6,417 nt of DNA from Acidobacteriota bacterium (lineage in GTDB: Bacteria; Acidobacteriota; Blastocatellia; Pyrinomonadales; Pyrinomonadaceae). The notes beneath the pieces are model-generated. The model was not told the origin of the DNA and searched no databases. It saw nothing but the letters and a program-made list of their open reading frames with translations. This document shows, piece by piece, positions 1 through 6,417 of the stretch. Within the stretch, counting starts at the first letter, position 1, and the number at the start of each line of letters is the position of its first letter. Position numbers and translations under genes: made by a program. The DNA is taken from positions 1 through 6,417 of the forward strand of contig JAEZJR010000332.1 in assembly GCA_023415725.1 (NCBI GenBank). The letters run 5' to 3'.

Positions 1-176
1 GCGAGGATCCCGGTCACGGACATCTGCGTCGAGAGGTTGGAGAGGTTGGTCGGCGTGAGGAAGATCGAGCCGGTCGCCCAGTGGAAATAGCCCCATATCA
101 ACGCGAGTACGCCGAGCATAACGTAGGCCCGGAGTGCGGATGTCGAGATCTTATTCTCTTTCGTCGTTTCGCTCAT
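1..176 (-). CDS. xylH: Sugar ABC transporter permease, XylH-type (partial, N-terminus only)
   Basis: This is the inner-membrane channel subunit of a CUT2-family monosaccharide importer. Only the first 58 codons are present, and the gene runs off the left edge. The start is the ATG at 176-174, four bases after the xylG stop (TGA, AACC, ATG), so the two are certainly co-transcribed and probably translationally coupled; no Shine-Dalgarno sequence is visible. Seen: a polar, charged N-terminus (residues 1-16), a first membrane segment around residues 17-33 (AYVMLGVLALIWGYF), then FLTPTNLSNLSTQMSVTGIL. That last stretch matches in kind the FLSxxNxSNLLRQxxxxGILA pattern following the first helix of E. 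coli XylH and other CUT2 permeases. Assignment to XylH, not RbsC or MglC, rests mainly on the neighbouring XylG-like ATPase. The actual substrate (xylose, glucose or another monosaccharide) cannot be told from this fragment. Confidence 0.85.
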   Translation of the reverse strand, partial: MSETTKENKISTSALRAYVMLGVLALIWGYFHWATGSIFLTPTNLSNLSTQMSVTGIL

Positions 177-180
177 GGTT

Positions 181-1692
181 TCAGTGGTACCCGGTGGCGG
201 CGGCCATTACTTTTTCGGGTGTCGCTTCGCGGCGTGTGAATTCGCCGGTGACGCGGCCCTCATGCAGGACGAGGACGCGGTCCGAGAGGCCGAGGACCTC
301 GGGGAGCTCCGACGACACCAGCACGATCGCGAGGCCGGTTTCGGCCAATTTATTGATCTCCGCGTAAATTTCCTGCTTCGCCCCGACGTCGATCCCGCGG
401 GTGGGCTCGTCGAGAAAAAGCACCTTCGGATTGGTCAGCAGCCATTTCCCCAGCACGACCTTTTGCTGATTGCCCCCGGAGAGCGTTCCCGCCACGGTCA
501 GAGGCGAATTCGCCTTCACGCGCAGGGACTTCATCGGGCCGTTCGCTGCGATGGTTTCCTTTGTCCGGTCGGTCAAAAACGCCCCGGAGATGCGTTTGAG
601 CCCCGCGAGGGTCATGTTGTCGAGGATCGTCTGTTCGAGGATCAGGCCGAAGCGCTTGCGGTCTTCCGTGACGAAGCCGAGCCCGGAGCGGATCGCATCG
701 GAAGGCGTATCGATCGGGACTTCGCGGCCATCGACGATCACTTTTCGCGAATATTTTCCGGGCCAGGCACCGAAGACGGACATCAGCAGTTCGGTGCGGC
801 CTGCCCCCATAAGTCCTGCTATTCCAAGCACTTCCCCTTTCCGGACCGAGAAGGTAACACTATCGACGAGGCGCTTGTTGGCTACATCGAGCGAGTAGGC
901 GGTAAGGTCTTTAACCTCCAGCACCGTTTCGCCGAGCTCGTGGTCCGGTTCGGGGAAGATGTTCCCGACCTCGCGGCCGACCATCAATTCGATAACGCGT
1001 TCTTTCGTTAATTCGGCGGCTGGGTGCGTGCCGACCGTCCGGCCGTCGCGGAGCACGGTGATCCGGTCGCTCATCTCGAAGACCTCGTTGAGTTTGTGAG
1101 AGATGTAGACCATCCCTACGCCGCGGGACTTCAGGTCGCGAAGGATGCTGAATAGCGTTTCGACCTCGGATTCGGTAAGCGCGGCGGTCGGCTCGTCGAG
1201 GACGAGGATCTTCGCTTCCTTGGAAAGCGCCTTCGCGATCTCGACGAGCTGCTGCTGGCCGATCCCGAGGTTGCCGACAGGCACGCGCGGATCGATGTCC
1301 AAGTTCAATTCCTGCAGCAGTTTAGAGGTGCGATGGTAGAGCTCCGACCAATTGATCACGCCGAGGCGCGAGGGCTCCTTTCCGAGGAAAATGTTCTCGC
1401 CGACGGTGAGTTCCTTGACGAGGGAGAGTTCCTGGAAGATGATCGCAACCCCGGCGTTTTCGGAGTCGCGGATGCCCTTAAAGTTCCGGACCCGATCGTC
1501 GATCAGGATGTCTCCCTCGTATGTGCCGTGGGGGTAGACGCCCGATAAAACCTTCATCAGAGTGGACTTACCGGCACCGTTCTCCCCGACGAGAGAATGG
1601 AACTCGCCGGCCTCGAGGGTGAAGCTGACGCCGTCGAGCGCGCGGACGCCGGGGAATTCCTTGACGATGTTCCTCATCTCGAGCAGCGGCAT
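181..1692 (-). CDS. xylG: Sugar ABC transporter ATP-binding protein, XylG-type (two fused NBDs)
   Basis: This cytoplasmic ATPase powers a CUT2-family sugar importer. The 503 residues are the usual family length and hold two ABC domains. NBD1 (about 3-240) has Walker A GENGAGKST (36-44, Lys42), Q-loop Gln87, signature LGIGQQQ (142-148), Walker B ILVLDE (162-167) and switch His199 (YISHK). NBD2 (about 256-500) has a degenerate Walker A, GLMGAGRT, with Arg299 replacing the lysine; an intact LSGGNQQ signature (404-410); Walker B VLFLDE (424-429); and SSE instead of the switch histidine. One competent and one degenerate site is normal for this family. The N-terminus MPLLEMRNI, YPHGTYEG (53-60) and SSELPEVLGLSDRVLV (460-475) closely resemble E. 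coli XylG, which supports both the start and the name. Substrate could be xylose or another monosaccharide such as glucose. No clear ribosome binding site precedes the ATG. It is followed four bases later by the permease; no binding protein gene lies upstream, where xylF usually sits. Confidence 0.93.
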   Translation of the reverse strand: MPLLEMRNIVKEFPGVRALDGVSFTLEAGEFHSLVGENGAGKSTLMKVLSGVYPHGTYEGDILIDDRVRNFKGIRDSENAGVAIIFQELSLVKELTVGENIFLGKEPSRLGVINWSELYHRTSKLLQELNLDIDPRVPVGNLGIGQQQLVEIAKALSKEAKILVLDEPTAALTESEVETLFSILRDLKSRGVGMVYISHKLNEVFEMSDRITVLRDGRTVGTHPAAELTKERVIELMVGREVGNIFPEPDHELGETVLEVKDLTAYSLDVANKRLVDSVTFSVRKGEVLGIAGLMGAGRTELLMSVFGAWPGKYSRKVIVDGREVPIDTPSDAIRSGLGFVTEDRKRFGLILEQTILDNMTLAGLKRISGAFLTDRTKETIAANGPMKSLRVKANSPLTVAGTLSGGNQQKVVLGKWLLTNPKVLFLDEPTRGIDVGAKQEIYAEINKLAETGLAIVLVSSELPEVLGLSDRVLVLHEGRVTGEFTRREATPEKVMAAATGYH

Positions 1693-1768
1693 AATTTATC
1701 GGTTGATGTCAGAAAAAGGACAACAAAAATCTAACACATACAGCCCATATCCGGCACATCCGGCGCAC

Positions 1769-1822
1769 GTCTCAACCGGTCTCATTCGCGTCTCATTCGC
1801 GTCTCATTCGTGTCCCATTTCA
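1769..1822. repeat. Tandem array of five 10-11-base GTCTCATTCGC-like units
   Basis: Read on the plus strand, the units are GTCTCAACCG (1769-1778), GTCTCATTCGC (1779-1789), GTCTCATTCGC (1790-1800), GTCTCATTCGT (1801-1811) and the degenerate GTCCCATTTCA (1812-1822). Another GTCTCAC begins at 1824 and forms the left arm of the adjacent hairpin. The period of about 11 bases is close to one helical turn, which would suit a protein-binding array on one DNA face, but slipped-strand duplication explains it equally well. On the minus strand the array lies about 77-130 bases upstream of the xylG start. Two units contain CGCGTCTCA (1787-1795, 1798-1806), which is complementary to TGAGACGCG at 1850-1858, just before the T-run. 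Confidence 0.85.
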
Positions 1823-1867
1823 AGTCTCACCAAGCTATTTGGTGAGACTTGAGACGCGCTTTTTTTT
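1798..1867 (+). terminator. Rho-independent terminator-like hairpin, plus-strand orientation
   Basis: The core is a perfect 13-bp stem, CAAGTCTCACCAA (1821-1833) with TTGGTGAGACTTG (1839-1851), closing a five-base loop GCTAT. Eight T follow at 1860-1867. The core stem alone ends eight bases before the T-run, too far for a textbook terminator. If CGCGTCT (1798-1804, in the repeat array) also pairs with AGACGCG (1852-1858), the stem extends to one base from the T-run at the cost of a 16-base left-side bulge. The T-run is on the plus strand, so it would stop rightward transcription, against the direction of every gene in the window. Read leftward, the hairpin is preceded by A's and followed by AAATGGG, so it is not a canonical terminator for the GH3-GH144 transcript. 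Confidence 0.6.
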
Positions 1868-1995
1868 CAAAAGCGACAATGGCGCCGAACGCCACAAAGG
1901 CGATGTGACGGCGACGACGGCGCTACTGCAATTTCGGGTCAAAAACATCGCCGATCTGAACCCTCTCGACTAGCCAGCCGAATCTCAAACCTGAC

Positions 1996-4900
1996 CTAGT
2001 AGAGATCGGCGCGGCGCATCGCGAGGCGGACCTCATCGTTCTGCATGAACCAGTACCAGACCTTCCCGCTGCGCAGGTTCTCGGCGCTGAGCAGGGTGAT
2101 CCCCAGGTCGATCCCGATCACGTCTCGATCGACCCATCCGTCGTGCGGGTTGAACGCGTCGGCGAAGCCGTACTTCCCGTAGATCTTTTCGCCGTACTGA
2201 TCCTTCATCGTTTTGAGCGCGGCGAGCGAGATGTCGGGGGTGAACATCAGCGAGCCTGCCGGAGCGCAGGGGACGACGGAGCCATCGGTATCCGGGTGGC
2301 GCGGGGGAGCCCCCCAAGCGGTGTAGCCGCCCTTGTAGTCGGACGCGGTGAGGCCCCAAATGTCCGGTCCGTATTTCGGGAACTCTTTGCTCAGCACGTT
2401 GATGAAGAAATCGCGCTGGGCGCGGGTCGCTTTGACCGAATTATCGAAATAGTCAACATACGGCGGCCGGCGTTCGCGGCGGTTCCGGAAGTCCACCCAC
2501 GCGTGCGAGAACTGATGGATAAAGAGAGGCGAAACGGCGGCGAGGTAACGGTACGGGCCGTATTCGTACCAGGTCCTCTCCCACGCGTACCAGGCGCGCG
2601 AGGGGATCGCTTTGGTTCGCGAGCCGATGCCGAGTATGTACAGGATCATCTGCTCGCTGTAATCGTGCCAGCGGTTCGCGATCCAACCGGATTCGGGACG
2701 CCAGCCGTGCGAGAACAGGTAAGGGTCGCCGTTCAGCATCCATTGGAAATCGACGCGGTCGTAGATCTTGTCGGCGAGCGATACCAACTGAGCGTCGTCG
2801 GAGAAGCACTGCTTCACGGTGAGCACGCCGGCGAGCAGCAGCGCCGAATCGATGGACGATAGCTCGCTGTTCCAACGGCGGGCACCGGTCTTCTGATCGA
2901 TGAAGTGGTAGAACCAGCCGTTCTTGTGCTCGTACCGGTTCGCTAAAAACGCGAGCGTGTTTCTCGCTCGCGTTTTCGCCTGGTCCCGTGTGACCCAACC
3001 GCGGTCCGCCGCGATGCAGTAGCCGCTTAAGGCGAAACCTGTCGCGGCGATGCTCGCCACGTTATAGTGATTTTCGCCTGGCCGCGGCGGCGTTCCGTCC
3101 GTTCGCGCTCTGTCGAGCGTGAGGCCCGTCTCCGGGTCGGAATGATCCCAGAAGAATTGAAAGGTGCGTCGCTGCAGGTCTTCGAGGAATCGATCGTCCG
3201 CGGGGCTGATGGCTGCCGTCGGGACGGGCGCGGCGGGCGGCGGATCGAGAGGAACGTTCTCGCTCGTCGCGGCGGGGCGATTTGAAATTCGTTCGACCAC
3301 CTCGAATGTGGTCTGCAGACCGGAGTCGCTGCTGGTCCCGACGTATACGACGAACTCGCCCGGTTCCACGACCGGCTTTAAATTGCGATCGAGGAACTGA
3401 AGTTCCTTCGGGCCGAGCGTGAACTCGACGCGTTGCTTTGCACCCGGTGCGAGCGTGATGCGTTTGAATCCGCGAAGCTCTTTTACCGGGCGGGTGACGC
3501 TCGCGACGACATCCGAGATGTATAGCTGCACGACCTCGTCGCCCGCGCGGCGTCCGGTGTTCTCGAGTTGGGCGGAGACCTTAACGGAGCCGTTCGGCAG
3601 GATCTGGGTCTTGTCGATCTGCAGGTCGGAGAGGCGGAACTGCGTGTAGCTTAGGCCGTAGCCGAATGGATAGAGCGGCGTGTTTGGGATGTCGAGGTAC
3701 TTCGACGTGTATTTGTTGTTCGCGTCGAACGGGCGGCCGGTGCGTTTCTGGTTGTAGAAGATCGGGATCTGCCCGACGGAGCGCGGGAACGTGATCGGGA
3801 GCTTCCCGCCCGGGTTCGAATCTCCGAAAAGCGTGTCGACGATCGCCGGGCCCGCCATCGTTCCGGGGAACCAAGCGAGCAGGATCGCGGGGGAATTCTC
3901 CGCGAGCCAGTTGATGGTGAGCGGGCGGCCGGTGATCAGCACGACGGCGTAAGGCTTACCGGTCGCGTGGACGGCCTTGACGAGATCGAGCTGGCGGCCG
4001 GGCAGGTCGATGTTGGAACGCGAGGCGGCCTCGCCGCTCATCGCCTGCGATTCGCCGAGGACGAGAACGGTGAAATCCGAATCCTTCGCTGCATCAACGG
4101 CCCGTTCGAAACCGGCGGTGGTTTCGCACGCGGGGTCGCAGCCCTGCTCGTAGCGGATCTTCGTTCGCGGGTATTTTTGCCTGAGCGCTTCGACGACGGT
4201 GATCGGGTCGGTCGGACGCCCGTCGCCGGCCCAGTTACTGTTCATCTCGGCCTTGTTGTCGGCCAGAGAACCGATCACGGTGATCTCTTCGATGTTCTTG
4301 CGGACGGGGAGCGTTTCGCGTTCGTTCTTGAGCAGCACGAACGACTTTTCGGCGGCAAGTTCCGCTACCTCGCGGTTTGCCGGCTTGAACACCTCGCGCT
4401 GTTCGAGCTGTTCGTCGGCGAAGGGCTTATCGAACAAGCCGAGGCGGAACTTGATGCGGAGGACGCGTCGGACCGCTTCGTCGATGACCGGCATCGAGAG
4501 TTTCTTTTCGCGAACGAGCTGCTCGCCGTGCTTGTTGTAGAAGCGCGAGACCATCTCCATGTCGGTCCCGGCGTTCAGGGCGAGGCGAGCCGCGTCGGCT
4601 TCGTCTTTCGCAAGGCCGTGGAACATCAATTCCATCACGGCGGTGTAGTCGCTCACAACCAGGCCGTCAAACTTCCATTCGTCTCGGAGGACCTTCTTCA
4701 ACACGAACGGGTTCGCGGTCGCGGGGACGCCGTCGAGATCGTTGAACGATGTCATGAACGAATCGACGCCCGCGTCGAGTGCAGCTTGGAACGGCGGGAA
4801 GTAGATCTCGCGCAGAGCGCGTTCGGAAAGATCGGTCGTGCTGTAATCGCGGCCGGCCTGTGCGGCACCGTAGCCTACCCAGTGCTTTGCGGTCGCGAGC

Positions 4901-5499
4901 ACGCGGTTGTTCGCGCTGTAATCCGTGCCCTGGAATCCGCGGACGCGCGCTTGCGCAACCAGAGAGCCGTAAAATGTGTCTTCGCCTGCGCCTTCGATGA
5001 TGCGGCCCCAACGCGGGTCGCGTGCGATGTCCACCATCGGGGCGAACGTCCAATGTACCCCTGCCGCGCGTGCCTCGGCCGCAGCTATTGCAGCCGTGCG
5101 TTCCATCATATCGAGATCGAACGACGCGGCTTCCCCCAAGGGCACCGGGAAGATGGTGCGGTAGCCGTGGATGACGTCGAACCCGAGCAGGATCGGGATC
5201 TTCAAGCGCGACTCAAGAGCGGCCCGCTGAAGCTCGTTCGTCATCCGCACGCCGCGGACGTTCAGAGTGGAGCCGAGTAAGCCTTTCCGCGCCATCTCGA
5301 GATGCTCGGGCCGGAACTTCCCGTCCGCCTCGCCGTCGAGTTGCTGCAATTGCCCGAGCTTTTCCGCGAGCGTCATCCGAGCGATCAATTGGTTGATCCG
5401 CCGTTCGGCCGCGGGGCCGGAACGCTGGGCCGCGGCGATCGATACGAAGACCGAGAGGGCGAAGAGCAGTGTCAGGGATCGATTGAGAGAATTTCGCAT
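1996..5499 (-). CDS. Secreted GH3 beta-glucosidase fused to a GH144-like (Glycoamylase-domain) endo-beta-glucanase
   Basis: This exported 1167-residue protein carries two glycoside hydrolases. A signal peptide spans residues 1-24 (basic MRNSLNR, hydrophobic core, IAAA before Gln25). GH3: the N-terminal barrel (about 30-355) has KHW (205-207) and the nucleophile motif GLVVSDYTAV with Asp284; the C-terminal sandwich (about 385-615) has GESQAMSGEAASR, where Glu490 is the likely acid/base by resemblance to E. coli BglX; PFGYGLSYT (611-619) leads into a fibronectin-III-like domain (about 635-735). A Pro/Ala-rich linker (about 741-768) joins this to a GH144-like module (about 769-1155) beginning FLEDLQRRTFQFFWD, with WNSELSSIDSALLLAG (876-891) and DYSEQMILYILGIGS (946-960) as family-typical acidic motifs. 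A typical BglX-like GH3 is about 750 residues, so this is a true addition in one uninterrupted frame. GH144 members characterised are endo-beta-1,2-glucanases, and neighbouring GH3 enzymes hydrolyse the products. Inferred role: extracytoplasmic degradation of beta-1,2-glucan to glucose. The start is 18 bases after the EEP stop, with only a weak GGAAAG upstream. Confidence 0.88.
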   Translation of the reverse strand: MRNSLNRSLTLLFALSVFVSIAAAQRSGPAAERRINQLIARMTLAEKLGQLQQLDGEADGKFRPEHLEMARKGLLGSTLNVRGVRMTNELQRAALESRLKIPILLGFDVIHGYRTIFPVPLGEAASFDLDMMERTAAIAAAEARAAGVHWTFAPMVDIARDPRWGRIIEGAGEDTFYGSLVAQARVRGFQGTDYSANNRVLATAKHWVGYGAAQAGRDYSTTDLSERALREIYFPPFQAALDAGVDSFMTSFNDLDGVPATANPFVLKKVLRDEWKFDGLVVSDYTAVMELMFHGLAKDEADAARLALNAGTDMEMVSRFYNKHGEQLVREKKLSMPVIDEAVRRVLRIKFRLGLFDKPFADEQLEQREVFKPANREVAELAAEKSFVLLKNERETLPVRKNIEEITVIGSLADNKAEMNSNWAGDGRPTDPITVVEALRQKYPRTKIRYEQGCDPACETTAGFERAVDAAKDSDFTVLVLGESQAMSGEAASRSNIDLPGRQLDLVKAVHATGKPYAVVLITGRPLTINWLAENSPAILLAWFPGTMAGPAIVDTLFGDSNPGGKLPITFPRSVGQIPIFYNQKRTGRPFDANNKYTSKYLDIPNTPLYPFGYGLSYTQFRLSDLQIDKTQILPNGSVKVSAQLENTGRRAGDEVVQLYISDVVASVTRPVKELRGFKRITLAPGAKQRVEFTLGPKELQFLDRNLKPVVEPGEFVVYVGTSSDSGLQTTFEVVERISNRPAATSENVPLDPPPAAPVPTAAISPADDRFLEDLQRRTFQFFWDHSDPETGLTLDRARTDGTPPRPGENHYNVASIAATGFALSGYCIAADRGWVTRDQAKTRARNTLAFLANRYEHKNGWFYHFIDQKTGARRWNSELSSIDSALLLAGVLTVKQCFSDDAQLVSLADKIYDRVDFQWMLNGDPYLFSHGWRPESGWIANRWHDYSEQMILYILGIGSRTKAIPSRAWYAWERTWYEYGPYRYLAAVSPLFIHQFSHAWVDFRNRRERRPPYVDYFDNSVKATRAQRDFFINVLSKEFPKYGPDIWGLTASDYKGGYTAWGAPPRHPDTDGSVVPCAPAGSLMFTPDISLAALKTMKDQYGEKIYGKYGFADAFNPHDGWVDRDVIGIDLGITLLSAENLRSGKVWYWFMQNDEVRLAMRRADLY
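2946..2976. repeat. Perfect 12-bp inverted repeat with flanking A/T runs, inside the GH144-like coding region
   Basis: AAAACGCGAGCG (2946-2957) and CGCTCGCGTTTT (2965-2976) are perfect reverse complements around a seven-base loop. In transcript sense (minus strand) the GC core CGCGAGCG/CGCTCGCG is followed by five T, the layout of an intrinsic terminator; the plus strand has four T. It encodes residues about 842-851 (KTRARNTLAF) of the GH3-GH144 protein. Whether it affects transcription or is a by-product of codon choice in a GC-rich gene cannot be decided from sequence; active translation would normally mask it. Confidence 0.6.
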
Positions 5500-5517
5500 T
5501 TTTCAAGATCTTTCCGG

Positions 5518-6396
5518 CTAAGGGACGACCTCAGCTATCACCGGCAGATGGTCCGACGCCCAGAGTTCGTTCCAACGGTCGGACAGGACGCCGTGTTCGA
5601 GCACTCTAATCCCGTCTCGGACGAAAATGAAATCGATCTTGCGCCCGGGCACGAGTTCCTTGAAACCGTTCCAGGTAGAGTCGCCGCCGAAATGCCCATT
5701 AGTGCTTGCGTAACGCGCGTCGAAGATCTTTAACGCTTCCGTCCCTTTTGCAAGCGTTTTGTAAGCGGCGGTGTCCTCGGTGACGTTGAGATCGCCGGTC
5801 AGAAGGAACGGTTCTTTCGGCGCGATCTCCGCCGCTTTTTTCAGGATCAAGGCCGCGCTATGCTCGCGTGCCCGTCCGCCCATGTGGTCGAAGTGCGTGT
5901 TGAAGTGGACGAACGTCTTCCTGGTCGTCAGGTCGCGAAAACGTGCCCATGTTACGATCCGCGGCAGTGCGGCGTCCCAGCCTTTGCTGCCCGGCTTGTC
6001 CGGCGTTTCGGAGAGCCAGAATGTGTTGCACTCTGCTACGCGGAAACGCGACCTCCGGTAAATGATCGCCGAATATTCGCCCGACGCTTTACCGTCCGAG
6101 CGCCCGACGCCGCACCAGGCCATACCGGGCAATAATTTTTCAAGATCGCGAAGCTGCGTGATCAGCGCTTCCTGCACGCCGACGAGGTCCGCTTTGTGGA
6201 ACCGGATCACGTCGGCGACCTTCTGCTTCCGGTTCGCCCAGGCGTTCACGCCGTCGCGCGGCTCGTCGTAGCGGATGTTGAACGACATCACACGAACCGG
6301 AGTTTGCTTTGCATTTTGTGCGTCGACCCCCGCCGCCAACAGCAGCACCAACGATGCCGCGGCGGCGAGGATCGACATTACCTTCCCTTTGCTCAT
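5518..6396 (-). CDS. Secreted endonuclease/exonuclease/phosphatase (EEP) superfamily metal-dependent hydrolase
   Basis: This 292-residue protein has the full set of EEP (DNase I-like) active-site motifs: SFNIR with Asn40, GVQE with Glu76, EYSAIIY with Tyr108, FNTHFDH with His168, GDLN with Asp202 and Asn204, KIDFIF with Asp255, and the terminal SDHLPV with Asp282 and His283. These are the metal and phosphate ligands of the family, so it should be an active Mg2+-dependent phosphodiesterase or phosphomonoesterase. A signal peptide (residues 1-26, ending VDA before Gln27) indicates export. Substrate is unknown: the superfamily covers DNA, RNA, phosphoinositides, sphingomyelin and other phosphoesters, and this short single-domain type is mostly uncharacterised. 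Its stop lies 18 bases before the GH3-GH144 start, suggesting co-transcription and perhaps a role on a phosphate-substituted glycan. Start choice: the ATG at 6396 gives a lysine-containing n-region but no Shine-Dalgarno; Met7 (6378) is preceded by AAGGGAAGGTA, so it may be the real start. Only 21 bases lie upstream in the window, so no promoter can be assessed. Confidence 0.88.
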   Translation of the reverse strand: MSKGKVMSILAAAASLVLLLAAGVDAQNAKQTPVRVMSFNIRYDEPRDGVNAWANRKQKVADVIRFHKADLVGVQEALITQLRDLEKLLPGMAWCGVGRSDGKASGEYSAIIYRRSRFRVAECNTFWLSETPDKPGSKGWDAALPRIVTWARFRDLTTRKTFVHFNTHFDHMGGRAREHSAALILKKAAEIAPKEPFLLTGDLNVTEDTAAYKTLAKGTEALKIFDARYASTNGHFGGDSTWNGFKELVPGRKIDFIFVRDGIRVLEHGVLSDRWNELWASDHLPVIAEVVP

Positions 6397-6417
6397 CGAA
6401 TCGGAAACGGTTAAAGG

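Larger units (their letters stand above)
1693..1995. other. 303-base non-coding interval between the GH3-GH144 gene and xylG
   Basis: I see no convincing gene here on either strand. From the xylG side outward it holds: an AT-rich leader (about 1693-1740) with no Shine-Dalgarno sequence; two ATCCGGC copies nine bases apart (1749-1755, 1758-1764); the 10-11-base tandem array; a strong hairpin followed by eight T on the plus strand; a small inverted repeat CGCTTTT/AAAAGCG (1857-1863, 1869-1875) overlapping the T-run; and a GC-rich stretch with nested complementarity (GCGCCG 1882-1887 with CGGCGC 1918-1923, enclosing CGCC ACAAA GGCG at 1890-1902). A xylG promoter would be expected here. The best match I find on the minus strand is TTGTCC, 17 bases, GATAAA, ending two bases before the xylG ATG. 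It is weak, and its position would imply an implausibly short or leaderless start. I see no intrinsic terminator pointing leftward after the GH3-GH144 stop, so readthrough into xylG is possible. Confidence 0.75.

Noticed and set aside
175..1011. 278-codon plus-strand open frame
   Set aside because: It is antisense to the second half of xylG and resembles no family I recognise; the minus-strand XylG motifs account for the sequence.
1693..1740. Promoter TTGTCC, 17 bases, GATAAA just upstream of xylG
   Set aside because: The match to consensus is weak, and the -10 element would end two bases before the ATG, leaving no realistic transcription start site.
1769..1822. CRISPR array
   Set aside because: The 10-11-base units are directly adjacent with no spacers and are far too short for CRISPR repeats; no cas genes are present.
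2143..2862. 239-codon plus-strand open frame
   Set aside because: It is antisense to the GH144-like module and is explained as a shadow of that reading frame.
3198..3282. Possible assembly artefact or lost stop codon joining two genes
   Set aside because: The frame is continuous through a normal-looking Pro/Ala linker, and there is no second signal peptide or start region before the GH144-like module, as expected for a genuine fusion.
3967..5280. 437-codon plus-strand open frame
   Set aside because: It lies entirely antisense to the well-supported GH3 coding sequence, has no recognisable domain and a composition typical of GC-rich shadow frames.

Overview
All four genes in this GC-rich window are on the minus strand, so they read from right to left. 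In transcription order they are: a secreted endonuclease/exonuclease/phosphatase (EEP) superfamily protein (6396..5518); a very large secreted two-enzyme protein joining a complete GH3 beta-glucosidase to a GH144-like (Pfam 'Glycoamylase') endo-glucanase module (5499..1996); a 303-base non-coding interval; a XylG-type sugar ABC transporter ATPase (1692..181); and the N-terminus of the partner XylH-type permease (176..1, cut by the window edge). The many long plus-strand open frames are antisense shadows of these genes.

The organism looks like a Gram-negative, polysaccharide-degrading heterotroph. Two of the proteins carry cleavable signal peptides, the starts lack clear Shine-Dalgarno sequences, and GC is high. 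Acidobacteriota (Blastocatellia-like) is my best guess, but it rests on general impression, not on a marker gene.

The EEP gene and the GH3-GH144 gene are 18 bases apart and probably form one transcript. Both products should be exported. Established knowledge: GH144 enzymes characterised so far are endo-beta-1,2-glucanases, and separate GH3 beta-glucosidases encoded next to them finish the oligosaccharides to glucose. Inference: here both steps sit on one polypeptide. XylG and XylH are separated by 4 bases and form a CUT2-family monosaccharide importer. It could take up the released sugar, but the expected periplasmic binding protein (XylF) is not in the window, and the 303-base gap makes co-transcription with the hydrolases uncertain.

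The most unusual non-coding structure is at about 1769-1867: a tandem array of 10-11-base GTCTCATTCGC-like units running into a 13-bp perfect hairpin and a run of eight T. The hairpin is oriented as a terminator for plus-strand transcription, opposite to every gene here, and the array repeats can also pair with the sequence just before the T-run. A second terminator-like perfect hairpin (2946-2976) lies inside the coding sequence of the GH144 module.
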